Shown: in pieces, positions 39,840 to 56,970 of the stretch | Position numbering within the stretch: position 1 is the stretch's first letter | Layout of the letters: each line of letters starts with the position of its first letter | Source: Spizellomyces sp. 'palustris' | Lineage: Eukaryota; Chytridiomycota; Chytridiomycetes; Spizellomycetales; Spizellomycetaceae | DNA: 64,000 bases | Assembly: GCA_006535965.1 (NCBI GenBank) | Contig: QEAR01000091.1 | Coordinates: 1-64,000, forward strand | Reading direction: 5' to 3' | Made by a program: the position numbers and the translations under genes | Notes under the pieces: model-generated | The model's input: the letters and a program-made list of their open reading frames with translations, nothing else | The model's database searches: none | Told to the model about the DNA's origin: nothing

Positions 39840-40723
39840 ATCGGTGTTATCCTTTTCATTTAGCACAAGGGCCTCAACAGCCGCTACACATCACCCACTT
39901 GCCATGCTATTCACTCGAAGGGTGTACTCGCTTTCAGCACATTACATGACGTCCACCCTTGCATGCCTGATGTCGATCAAAAATCTCTAAAAAGGGTCCG
40001 GTTCGAAAAGAGAGCGGACGGAATGCCTATAACTCTGAGTAGAGCTTCAGTTGGAGACATGTCCTCGAGCACATCACACTTGATGCGAGAAGGCGGTCAT
40101 GGCATGCGCCCCCAGTACCGACGAGACCATTGACCACAAAAGATGCCAATCGTTAGAATAAAAAACGCTAACTGTGTGTCCCTGCGTACAATGTCCCGAT
40201 GTGCTCGATGAAATTTGCGAGAACAGTTTAAGACCATGCTGCGTAGTGTATCCAAGTTCTGCACAGTGACTCGCAGCCGTTCAACGAGGAATTGATGTAT
40301 TGCTCTCGCGAAACCCGCAGCTTGTCGTTCAGCGCCTCGTGATAGACAGGGCTCGCTGGCAAAGTGGAGCGTCGACTACGGGAGAACTGGTAGCATGAGG
40401 ACCGGGCACCTCTGGACAAAACTTCTTCCACGCCCGTTCCATGAACTATAAAAACCAGATGATTCAATCTGCCACATATAAAGCAGCCATTCTTGATTCT
40501 CTTCGGCTTTACGCACTCTATGCGTCACTCTCAAAGCCCAACGCTCCAACGCAATGTAATGGAATTGAAACAAGTTAGTTTGCCGTGACATAGGCCATGG
40601 TCAATAAGACAACGAGATCTTCGGCGAGATCGTCCATTCGAGTGCATTCCATCCACATCATGGTGTAATCGTCACGGTCAAGTCGCTGTTCAAATTACTG
40701 TGAGCGCTTATACATTTCTGCAA
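39840..40723. other. Intergenic region upstream of the peroxin gene
   Basis: Nothing clearly supported. It could hold further exons of the preceding membrane protein, which I could not define, and the promoter of the dysferlin-domain peroxin gene. Minus-strand frames at 40228-40591 show no recognisable domain. Confidence 0.3.
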
Positions 40724-42305
40724 ATGCCACTTTTCTCATCGTCACAAAGAGCCTCGTCTTCCCGGAGTTCAAATGCCCATTCTGTGTCCCTGAGTAGTCT
40801 TGTACATCGCGTTTTGGTCAACACGGCGAAAGAGCAGGATCGCCAAGAGCAACAGCCGCCGTCCCCGCCGTTAAACTTGGTCACAACCACTCCATGGAAT
40901 GCCACTAGGCTTATTGTCCGACTTGGGCCGGTGGTGGAAACATATGAAAATTTGGAGGCGGTGGTGCGGTGGAAGGACCCAGTCAAGACCGTTATCTGGA
41001 TGATCGCTTGGTGTGCGCTCTGTAAGGGGATTTTCCTCAAAGTTGGGACAGAATTATAAAGCTCACGTCCACTTTGATTGTTCTACCACTAGGCTGCTAT
41101 CCTACACTACTCTGCATTTCCCCCAACCTCTTCATCATCGTGATAATCTTGCGCAACTTTTACCGAAAGCAACGTGAGGACCAAGATAACGCACCACCTG
41201 CGCCACCACCCGTCACAAGCTGGTCGACAAGTATCGCTGTTGGTTCAGAACCTTACTTGAAAAATATGCAGGTAGGCTAAATCGCCTGTGTTTTTGCTTG
41301 CGCGGCTGCACACCACGAATCGACCGCTCAATTTGAAAAGCTTCCGATCGAATGCAGTTTCTACAAAATGTGATGACATTGGTATGTCAATCCGAGCACT
41401 TGGTGTATTTAAGATTTTCAAGCGGAGTATTGGACTGACTTGTAGTAATATGTTAGTATTGTGACGCATATGACAAGATCGTTGGTTTCCTCAAGGATTT
41501 GACGTGGACAGATACTGAGACGACATCTAGCCTTCTACAGTACGCCCTTGCCTCCATACCTCTGACATGGCTAGTCTACTTTACGGTTCCTTTTAACTAC
41601 CTCCTGATCTTTGGCGGTCTATTGATGTTTTTGCACAACACGACGCAGTTCCGTGCTGTTCACATTGCGCGGCTGCCCGTCATTGCCCTTGTATTGATCA
41701 AGCGCTATTTGACTATGCTGCTTGAGGCACTCAGGGGCCTAGAACCATTTCCTCCCATGAATACAGACGATGGAATGGTACGCGAGACAGAGAAAATACC
41801 TTCCGTAACAGAGGTTCCAGTAACTGTAGCAGTGTTTGAGAATCAGAGATGGTGGGCTGGTATGTGCTCACAGGAATGCTCATCTATTACAATACCGGTC
41901 ACTCATCGTCTCTGTGTGCAGGTCCCGGCTGGATTCCGCACTTACTACCTACGGAGCGACCACCATGGAGTGATAGTACGGGCAAAATTGTCTGTCCGAC
42001 CCTTGCCGACCACAAGTTACCTGGTCCAGGTTGGGCATGGGCAGATCTAGACTGGAAAGTGGATACTGATTGGATGCCAACGGATACGGAAGGCTGGGTA
42101 TACAGGTACGTTCTCCCATTTCCATTCCTCGATGGGTTCAGTTGCTCATGTCATTGGCTGTTCCCTGATTTTCAGTGATCACAACTGGCTTCATCCATCA
42201 GGGCAACCGGGACTGGTATCATTAACGCGACGACGTCGGTGGGTCAGGTCCATGCATCCGCCGATTGGTGGCATGGCAACAGGACAGGTAGCAGGATCAA
42301 AATAA
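40724..42305 (+). CDS. Dysferlin-domain peroxisomal/ER membrane protein (Pex23/24/30 group)
   Basis: Fungal proteins of this group shape ER subdomains and control peroxisome number and budding. The N-terminus is Ser-rich (MPLFSSSQRASSSRSSNAHS). A reticulon-like hydrophobic region follows: VKTVIWMIAWCALCCYPTLL with CISPNLFIIVIILRNFYRKQ, later FLQNVMTLYCDAYDKIVGFL and a second hairpin (SIPLTWLVYFTVPFNYLLIF, GGLLMFLHNT). The C-terminal half is the dysferlin domain, inner and outer parts: VAVFENQRWWAGPGWIPHLL, PTERPPWSD, LPGPGWAWADLDWKV, DTDWMPTDTEGWVYSDHNW, RRRRWVRSMHPP. These W-rich patterns are diagnostic. Five or six introns were identified; the last (acceptor at about 42176) joins in phase. 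The stop is TAA at 42303-42305, 97 nt from the convergent peptidase gene. Confidence 0.87.
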
Positions 42306-42402
42306 TAATGCATCTATTCACCTAGCAGCAAAATATATGTTATTTGCAACCCTATTTTATCAGTTTCAACAACTAACTAGCTCGAGCGCCAGCGCTTTTC
42401 CA

Positions 42403-44174
42403 CTATTCTCTGGTGACAATCCTTTTCTTCCCGTGACGGTCAATCATGACAACATCCTCAATCCGAACACCCCCCACATCTACAAATTCTTCTACCCTAC
42501 CCCAGTCCACAAACCGCCCAATTCCTTCGGTGTCTTGCTTAATCTGCTTCCAAAGCTCTGGAATGAAGTAAACACCTGGCTCGATAGTCATCACATGTCC
42601 TGGAAAAATTTTGTAATTTGCTGGGGGATCCGAAAGGGTAACGAACCACGGCAGAGATGCCGGATATCCACCTGATACACGGGATGAGGCTGTCATCAAA
42701 TGATGCACTTGCGGCGTAGGATCGTGCACGTCGAGACCTAAATTTCCATGCGGTTAAAAATCGCCGTTCAAATTAGAGGAGCCTGCGATATTCCCTCACC
42801 AACTGGGTGCCCAAGACCATGCGGCATAAAGATATAATCTGCCCGTTCGTTCACCAATTCCTCAATGTCTACTCCGTCTTTGAAGAAGCCATGTTGGACC
42901 AGCTCTTCGAGCAGAGTTCTGGTCGCAACTTTGTTTATCTCTGCCAACTCGACTCCGAGCTCATATGTCTCAATCGCCTTTCGCTGCGTCTTTTCCACAA
43001 TCCCGTGTACCAATGCCATCTTCTTTGACCACTTGCCACGCCGTGGATAGGTGCGCGTCACGTCACTGGCGTATCCTTGGTATTCACCAGCAGCATCAAT
43101 GAGGACAAAATTTGGTGATTCAATGTTGGCGTAGCCAGTAGTTTCGTTCTCCCCAGTGCGGTAGTGAAGAACTGAGGCGTGACGTCCGGCACCAACAATG
43201 GGCGAGTAGGCCTGTAATCTTGACCCACAGAGGGACGACAGGTGCGCAAAGAGGGAGGCGAGGGTGATCTCTGGAATAGAGATTTCGGAGGTGATTAGCA
43301 TAAACCAGACAATGATTTCGGATTTCGGCAGCTACCAACCATTGACGTGCTTGATGTTACGAATACTCTTTTCCATCTCCCCGTGCACCCATCGTGCCAC
43401 ACGACTTGCGTAGGCGATGGCCTCCAGTTCGTCCTGGCTTTTTACGAATCGGGCCTCTTGGAACGCTCCTTTGAGTTCTTCACTTTCAACTATTGAGGTG
43501 CCTTCGGGAACACGGCCCAAGGCATGAGCGACACCGTGCCTTGACGTTGTCATCACCGTCCGATCTCGGATGTACGATGCAAACTCGGACATCTTCCTGG
43601 CTCTCAAGACACCAAATTCATTTCGCAATATGGTGTCGTCTGGGAATCCTCCTGAGAAGACAAGTTCCCGCTGAGTTTGGTTGGGGAAAAAAACTGTCAC
43701 CTCGAGGTCGCTTTTGTCCGCATTGGCTTCGAGCACCAACAAGGCGTCTGACACTGAAAACTCGCCCATTATGTACATGACGTTTCCCGAAGGACGCCAA
43801 GCGACCATCTCCATGTCGCTATCGTCCCGCCCAGGTCGCGATCCTGTGGGAATGGCGATCAGCGTCGCGTTCGGGTCGCCATATGATGGAACAGCTACAT
43901 CGAGGACATGATGCAGTCGAGCGCGATTTTCAGCGAACCGGGTTGTTGACGGTGGTGGAGTCAAAGGACATTTCGTTGGGAAAGCAGAGTTTGCTTCAAA
44001 TCGAAACTGGTGAAAACATGAGATGACAAACACCGCAGCGACCGCCAAAGCGATCCTCCAATACAATTTGGGGTGACGGGCCTTTGGCTCCTTGTACAGT
44101 ACGGTCGGGGTTTGCTCACAAGAAAGTTTAGAGTCCATGAGAGGCAATGAATGAGGTTGTGATCTGTGCGGCAT
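42403..44174 (-). CDS. Membrane-anchored prolidase-like M24 metallopeptidase
   Basis: M24B enzymes of this type cleave Xaa-Pro bonds using two metal ions. A cytosolic tail precedes one signal-anchor helix (YWRIALAVAAVFVISCFHQF), predicting a type II protein with its enzyme domain in the secretory pathway or vacuole. The aminopeptidase P N-terminal domain follows (RARLHHVLDVAVPSYGDPN, DMEMVAWRPSGNVMYIMGEF). The pita-bread domain has all metal ligands: NFVLIDAAGEYQGYASDVTR (Asp, Asp), FMPHGLGHPVG (His), HVMTIEPGVYF (Glu) and GGVRIEDVVM (Glu). Introns lie at about 43301-43337 and 42730-42800. The anchor is unusual; the well-studied prolidase and aminopeptidase P1 are soluble. The first ATG (44174) was used; a second in-frame ATG lies 12 codons later. 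Confidence 0.87.
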
Positions 44175-46175
44175 GAACTGTGGCCGGTTGGTTGAGGGAG
44201 ATTGTCACGTGTTCGCCGTATTTATAGGCGTTCAGCGAGCTTCCATCTCTACCCCAGTAGTCCTCATCTTTATGAAAGATGTTGAGTTCTCAGGATTTCC
44301 GATCGTAGGCAGCGTGCCAGGAAGCTCCTCCTTTGCGGCTCCGTGGCAGATGATGGGGTACGCCGTTCGGAATCTCTGCGTGTTGCTCGGTCCAACGAAA
44401 ATCATTACCGTGGGGTGGGGCTTAGATTGCTGACGTAAGCGATTGAGACTGGCGTTCTCTTCTGGGTTTGCGGGTATGCTTGTCATCCTATGAGTACGCG
44501 ATGCCTAATGCTGTTCCAGATTCGAGCAATGCATATCACATTACAATTGCCTCTTTTCCAGGCTTTCAGTGACGGCTAGATAGAATTCGGGGCTCTTGAA
44601 TCCCGAAACGAATCCTATAGGTAGCGTCCTCCACTGTGCAAATTCATCACCTAACAAACACTGCGACTACACCATGTTGTGGGTTCCTCCAAAGGAAGAT
44701 TCACATTTGCATTTCTACACACATGTCGTTGACTTGGCGATGGACCACTCAAGAACCTCAAGGCTCACTCTGATCAAAGACGGTTTGCATGCCGTTGGCT
44801 TGGAGACATCACTCGTGTCCGCCTATAAAAGAGGAAAACATCGCTGCTGCTTCAGCTTTTGCTATTTTAAATTTTTGTGTGGAGTATCCTTTAAAGAACC
44901 GCAAGTAGACTGCAGTCCTCAACATCGTCCATTTCCCGCCGTTCATGTGCTTTCGAAATTGAGTGTACGAGGTAAGCCTTCTCAATGGCATCCACAGCCT
45001 CTTTAATGAGAGCGAGCTCGCACGATACCGAATCCCATGGCTCCAGCAGCTTCCGATACGTGAAAAGACTACAATCGGACCTTCTCTGGAACATTTCAAG
45101 CAAGGTGCGTCGGGGCGATGAATCAATTCCGATACCACTCACCAGTGGCGACCCGGATTCGGCGGGTTATGTAATACAACGCACCTTCTCCCACCCGTCC
45201 ATGATTTTCGACCCCAAGTACGATGCGCATCAAGGACTGTAAAGTCGTTGGCAGCGGAGGCAAACCAAAATATTCAGTTGACGGCGTTGTCGCCGATCTC
45301 GACGCTCAAGGACCATCCGATCAAGGTTGCGTTGAACTTGAAGTTCCTACTCGCGCAAACTAAGGAAAAGGGCTGCGTGTCCTCGTGCATGGCATGAAAG
45401 CGGTACTCGCATTCCATCTTAAAGCATTGGTACGCTGGTCTCGATGCCGCTATTGCATTTGGCCAAAAGGCGAATCTCCTGTATTATTTTTAAGCCATCC
45501 ACGACGATACGCAACCGTTCAAGCTGATCGCTGTCAGGATGTGAGGTACAGCCGCAGAATCTTTGACAAGTGGAAATTAACCATCTTAGCACACATACTA
45601 ATACAATTGACCACTGTTTTTGTCAATGTATCCGGAGGCCCAATGTCATCGACAAAAAAAAAGACCCATGAAGCTCGGGAGACGACAGTCCCCGTTCGCT
45701 TCGCCTCCCCAAAGAGGAGATTCTAGCAGAGGAAGCATCTGAGGGACCTCAAGTCGACATGCTGGACCTTGACATGTCTGAAAACCAACGAATTGTATCG
45801 TTTTGGTGCCAGTGGCATGTACCAGTGTGCTGCAAATACATGGCTTTGATCGTTGCAGCATATCAGCAGTTGCTAAACAGCGTTAGACAAAGAATTGGCA
45901 CGGAATGGTAGATAAACAGTAGGATGCTTTACAGCTTCTTTGTCTAACACACAAGGACAGACCCCCAAAGTCTGGCCCTTTAAAAGTAAGCAGATGACAC
46001 TCTCTTTCGATGGAGCTCAGCAACATAGTCCCGAGACTACCCACTCAAAGCTGCCAGTAGCACTAGAACGTGTTAAATAGAAAGCCCGTATTTCAGCGAT
46101 CGAATGCCCCTCCCCTGTCATGACCCTCAAAATGCCATTCGCCCTGCATTGAGAGCTCTAGTCCGATCTAAACCT
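44175..46175. other. 2-kb gene-poor region
   Basis: Apart from a possible gene remnant at 44891-45142, I see no supported gene. Short open frames on both strands lack start, splice and domain support. An A run occurs at about 45652-45662. The region should also carry the promoter of the peptidase gene at its left end and the HYPK 3' flank at its right end. Confidence 0.4.
44891..45142 (-). pseudogene. Possible exon or remnant of a helical protein, faintly VPS28-like
   Basis: The minus-strand frame reads SPRRTLLEMFQRRSD, then WDSVSCELALIKEAVDAIEK and AYLVHSISKAHERREMDDVE, ending CSLLAVL and a stop. The ELALIKEAVDAIEKAYLVHSI part recalls the N-terminal core of the ESCRT-I subunit VPS28 (family pattern ELYxIIKxxExLEKAYIKDxI). 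I could not find matching exons before or after it, nor the VPS28 C-terminal domain. It is therefore a remnant, part of a gene I failed to resolve, or chance. Confidence 0.25.
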
Positions 46176-46728
46176 TCAAGCAGCAATCAATCGTCGAAGC
46201 GTTTCCAGTACATCGCCCTTGCTTTCCCTCAATGCTCGTTCTGCCGTGCCTTTTCCGATCTGGAACTCATTCATCTGGCACGTGCGGTCAGCAACGAGCG
46301 CAAGGCAAACCAATTTTGCATTACATAAATACTTACAATCAGCTCAACATCCTCTTTTGTCAATACAACTTTGGCCAGTTCTTTATCCCTTGCTGATTTC
46401 TGTGCCTTTTGTTTTTTGCTCACGTCTGTCAAAAAGGTCATTGCCTTGAGAAATTCAGGAGCGTGAGAGAAATCTAAATTACCAGTGAAGCTTGAGACTT
46501 TCTACTTGCCTTTCCTATCTTGCCTTCATCCACTTTATCTCCTACTCTTTCGTCAAAGTATCCAGACACATTTTGCATATCTTTACTCGCCTGGCCCTTG
46601 AAGCCTTTTTGCAGGGCCTGGTCATCTTCACCTTCCTCCACCTGCTGGGCATCCTTTTGAGCAGCTACAGGTGCAGCAGATGCGGCGCTTGCTTGGGCTG
46701 CTGCTGGTGCTGCTGGACTCTTGGGCAT
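46176..46728 (-). CDS. HYPK: HYPK-type nascent-chain chaperone / NatA regulator
   Basis: HYPK binds the NatA N-terminal acetyltransferase at the ribosome and damps its activity; it also has chaperone activity. The N-terminus is Ala-rich (MPKSPAAPAAAQASAASAAP) and then acidic. The central KGFKGQASKDMQNVSGYFDE and KVDEGKIGK match the family, followed by AMTFLTDVSKKQKAQKSARD. The C-terminal UBA-like domain reads KELAKVVLTKEDVELIMNEF, then GTAERALRESKGDVLETLRR. The last intron (GTAAGT...CCAG, donor near 46336) joins in phase. For the intron before AMTFLTD, the junction that keeps the family sequence (KIGK-AMTFL) uses a GC-AG intron with GCAAGT at its start. A 38-nt GT-AG alternative would insert eight residues. 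The start is 186 bp from GCN2 on the other strand. Confidence 0.85.
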
Positions 46729-46914
46729 GGTGAAATTTGCAAAAATATGGGATCGAGGACAGATCTCCAAAAGACGACTTTGGAACAAGATGACTCATCA
46801 GAGAGGCTTAGCCTCCTGTCCGCCATCGTTGGATTTCCGACGAGAGCGCTTTGTTGCCTTGTAGATCCTGCGGGATCTGACCTAGTTTCCGTCAATTTCA
46901 ATGTCGCCGACCCC
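46729..46914. promoter_or_regulatory. Divergent promoter between HYPK and GCN2
   Basis: Only 186 bp separate the two start codons, so the genes very likely share promoter elements. No named motif seen. Both products act on translation. Confidence 0.45.
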
Positions 46915-53302
<6,388 letters not shown>

Positions 53303-53450
53303 GCTCCGACGCGACGTTGACACAAAAGTTCACAAGCAACAAGAGGGGCATGATTACCTATACTCCTCTCATGTACCATAATGTTCATACTTCCCATCAC
53401 CACCATGCTTAATCTTTGTTTATTGAATAATATACAGATATTTCCAACAA

Positions 53451-54284
53451 TTATTCCGACTCTTCATCGTCCTCGTCCTCGTACGCATACTCCATATCTT
53501 CATCCTCAAAGGCTTTTTGCACTTGAGTGCTCATTCGTACACCGCTTGTCTGTACTGATGTTTGAAGTCTTCCACTCCCATTCACCGCATTTTTGCTCTG
53601 TGATTCACTAATAATCATCTCCTCTCGTTGCTTTCTGAGTGCTGCGAGACGTGATACAAAGGTCTCTTGTTCCATCCGTCGCTCCTCGTCCTTCCCGATG
53701 TCTTCTTCCTCTTCCTCCACCTCTGCTACCTGATCAGCGGCCATCACATCTTGCTCAATCTCCTTTTTGAAGAGATCATATTCTTTGGCTAATTGGTCTT
53801 CTCTTCGCTTGGCTGCTTCTCGTGCGGCTTGTGCTGGGTTGGTATCAAAAAAATTGGATGGAAGTGTGGACAACGGTGCTTGAAGAGATGATTCGGCGGA
53901 AGTGGGAAGTGATGGCTCATTGGAACTGCGTGGAGGAGAAGACGGTATTGCTGCTGCTGGTGTCTTGTCAAAAAAGTCCGCCGGTAGTGCGTCGTTTGCG
54001 GATTCTGGTGCTTCAGATGGTTCGGGTTCCTTTCTTCTTCGCTTTCGCGACTGTGGGGCTTCTATTTCCTTGGAATCATCCTGCGAGTCGCTCCCATATC
54101 CGACGACCACTTTGTCTGGCTTAGCTGCGGGAGCTTTGGGTGAAGGTTCATTCGCGGACTTGACTGTAGATCGGCTTGCAACAGTGGCGGCTTTCCGTGT
54201 TTGCTTGCGAAGAGAAGATGGGGTGGTCGATGGCGAAGAGCGAGCTGCCCGTGCTTGCTTCAGCAGGCGGCGTACATCGGACAT
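53451..54284 (-). CDS. ZNF830/CCDC16-like nuclear protein lacking the zinc finger
   Basis: An intronless frame of 277 residues starts MSDVRRLLKQARAARS, like the N-terminal helix of ZNF830 proteins, a spliceosome-associated family. Two LPADFFD / LPSNFFD boxes, typical of that family, are present. A helical region (AQAAREAAKRREDQLAKEYD, LFKKEIEQDVMAADQV) and an acidic stretch (EVEEEEEDIGKDEERR) follow. Then comes RLAALRKQREEMI, which aligns with the family's C-terminal helix, and an acidic Tyr-containing tail. A short basic motif (SRKRRRKEP) could be a nuclear localisation signal. The usual C2H2 finger between the first helix and the FFD box is absent, and no intron hides it. The relationship was judged by eye. 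Confidence 0.6.
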   Translation of the reverse strand: MSDVRRLLKQARAARSSPSTTPSSLRKQTRKAATVASRSTVKSANEPSPKAPAAKPDKVVVGYGSDSQDDSKEIEAPQSRKRRRKEPEPSEAPESANDALPADFFDKTPAAAIPSSPPRSSNEPSLPTSAESSLQAPLSTLPSNFFDTNPAQAAREAAKRREDQLAKEYDLFKKEIEQDVMAADQVAEVEEEEEDIGKDEERRMEQETFVSRLAALRKQREEMIISESQSKNAVNGSGRLQTSVQTSGVRMSTQVQKAFEDEDMEYAYEDEDDEESE

Positions 54285-54554
54285 GATTGGAGGTAAAAGT
54301 TGGAATGATCTGTGAATGGCCAATGCGTTCAAGAGGATCGCAGACTGGTTCCATCGGTTGCAGTCGGATATTTGGAACCAACACATCCAACCTGTAATTC
54401 TTCGGAGTCACAAACAGTTACAAAAGACGTCGGAGATTTGCCGCCCCCCATGGGGAGGACTACATGGAATTTATGAGGAGCGCACAGCACACAAATAATA
54501 AATTCTACAATTAATTAAATACTAGTATGCAAACACAATAAAACGTGGGCAGTG

Positions 54555-56476
54555 TTAGACGACCGGCAAGGTCTCGTCGCTCGGCACCTTGATTTCAAGA
54601 GCCCGCTGAGCTTCTGCAAATTCGGCTTTTGCGATAGAGTCCATGTCAATGTCCGCAGTTGGGCCTAAAAACATATCAAAGTTAATGTTTCAGTCAGTTG
54701 ATCGCAGCCAAAGAGAACGTCGATACACACCCTTGAACCATCGTCGTGCGTCGAGCGCCCACCACCCACCGGCAAATGCTAGCATAAAGCCAACTGCCAC
54801 TGGGGTGTAGTTTAGCTCACTTGCTTTGACGGGCCACGCCTATTTAGATAGAGTGAGTCACTATCCTGGCCTTCACAGTGAGCACTACGTATACTGTGCT
54901 AATGATAGGTACCTGCGGCAAATTGAACAGGACAAACGCAAGAGCTGTCCACGCACATCCGAGTCCACCTAAAAGATACGACCAGCGTCCCAGGTTGAAT
55001 TCGGATTGCACAAAATCCTTCCGGCCAATGGTGATGCGTAGAAAGACGGGAATCGCGTATGATACAGTAAATCCAATAATGGAGATACCAGACACAGCCG
55101 AAAGAGCCGATAGAGAAAACATCGATGGGATGGCGAGGATGCAGACTAGAAGTGCTGACAGCCACACAAGACGGATTGGCATTCCGGATCTTTCATCGAG
55201 TCCAACCCAAAACTTTGAATAAGGAAGACCGCCATCGCGGGCAAACGCATAGAACATACGGGAATTGGCAGCAAGAGTACCAATGCCGCAACACCACCCA
55301 GCGGACACAACAATAGAAAGGAGGAAAAGGCCTCCATTGGTTCCGGCAGATTGTGTAAACACATACGCGGCAGCATTTCCAGAAGCGATAGCAGCCTCAA
55401 TGTCATCAACGTTAAAGTTAAGACCCAGAATCAGCGCCCAACCCATGACCACCGCCGCGATGATGGTGTACACGATGCCACGAGGCCCATTGATGTAAGA
55501 GTCCTGGGTTTCTTCGGACATGTGTGCAGACGAGTCATATCCAAGCAAAGACCATTGAGATGGCAGCATACCAAGCAGGAAAACCAGAAAGCTGCTGTAC
55601 CCAGCAGCGGTGTAGCCACTCCCATCATGAAATTCAGTGAAGACAAACTTTGCAGAGTTCTAATTTCCCTTGCTGTTAGTATGTGCCAAAATGCGACAGC
55701 AATGAATAAAATAATGCTTACCCTGTGCGAACTGGTAGCGAAGAGGACGATGACAATGACAATGGTTCCGAGAATGTGAACCCAGACACTAAAGATGCTA
55801 GTCGCTTTCAAGCCAAGTCCTCCCATCGTATTGACCAAGGCCCCAGTGACAACAAGGGCCAAAAAGATGCCGTATGTCTTGTATTCGTTAATGACGGTGC
55901 CAGGGTTGGCAATGGTGATCATCGCAGCCAAAAGCTGTGCTGCCGAAAGCACAGATCCAGAGGCACCTGCGATTTGACCTAGAGCGTTGAACCAGGCTTC
56001 GAACCAGGAGAAGACTGGACCGTATTTACGACCACCAAGTTTTGCGGTCCAGTAGTAGAGGCCACCAGCAGTGGGATAAGCTGCACACGAGTGAACAGAG
56101 AGTCAGAAGGAGTCCATCTCTCTCGACCAAGTACCGATACTCACTTGAGCAGATCTCAGCCATGCAAAGACCAATACACATGACAAATGAGGCTACAATG
56201 AGCCAACCCCACGTAAGGGCGACCGGTCCACCCAATGTCAGAGCGAAGGAGTAGAGAGGAATGACACCAATCAAGACCGAAGCATTTGTCAAGACGAAAC
56301 CAAAGTTTTGGAAAGCGGAGAACTGGCGCTTCAGGTTTTGCTGGTATCCCAGCTGATGGACGAGGAGTCAAAGGATTTAGCAATGAGCACGCTGTTTGTG
56401 TTTTCACACTAGAGCTCACCTTGGCCAAACGGATCTCATCCTCGGTCGCGGGTTGGTGAACAGTCTTTGTCGCCAT
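54555..56476 (-). CDS. APC-superfamily amino-acid / GABA / choline permease
   Basis: A fungal amino-acid-polyamine-choline transporter of the group containing Uga4, Hnm1 and Bio5. The cytosolic N-terminus MATKTVHQPATEDEIRLAK leads into the family motif FSAFQNFGF. Helices 1-4 follow: SVLIGVIPLYSFALTLGGPV, TWGWLIVASFVMCIGLCMAE and, across an intron, the AYPTAGGLYYWTAKLGGRKY loop typical of this group. Later helices include FLVFLLGMLPSQWSLLGYDS, with AHMSEET directly after it (another signature). Then come YTIIAAVVMGWALILGL, FARDGGLPYSKFWVGLDE and VSGISIIGFTVSYAIPVFL. About twelve helices in all, five or more introns, and a C-terminal tail ending LPVV. GABA-type substrate is the best guess; the sequence alone cannot fix it. 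Confidence 0.85.
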
Positions 56477-56970
56477 GGCACTCACTTCCTTGTCGTCCTC
56501 CTCGACAAAAAGCAGGCACAGTGAGATGGGGTAGGGGCGATGGGGTCGTCGTTCGTCCGTCTCCGCCGCGGTCGTCCTTTCTAACTTCTTTTTTTTTTCA
56601 ACTGCCGTCGAGCGGAGCGATTTTTACTCAATTAAGAAACTCAAAAAATCTTTTTTCTAAGTCCTTTTTTGGTTACATTGTCATCTAACCTTTTATAGCA
56701 ATCCGGAAGGCGCAGTACGTAATCAACCATAAGCGTCAGCCTGTCCGACCGTCCCAGAAATGTGGTTTTCAGACTAGGCCCACGGCTCGTTGGGATGACG
56801 GCACAGTCCTGTTTCCCGGAAAGTGGCTAATTCGATTGACCACCTGATATCACGTGAATGTTCATAACTACAAAAAGGGTTTAATGAGACTTGTCCGTGT
56901 CCGAAGGCTTGCCCACCGCCAAAACGGTCCTCCGTCGCCATCCACATTTCTCGATCGATTTCCCGCAAAC
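56477..56970. promoter_or_regulatory. Divergent upstream region of the permease gene and RPA1
   Basis: 494 bp between start codons pointing apart. A T-rich run lies at about 56586-56600. No consensus element is identified, and overlapping short frames are not supported. Confidence 0.35.

Noticed and set aside
53822-54315. Plus-strand frames opposite the ZNF830-like gene
   Set aside because: They mirror Ser/Pro/Glu-rich sequence of the real minus-strand frame.
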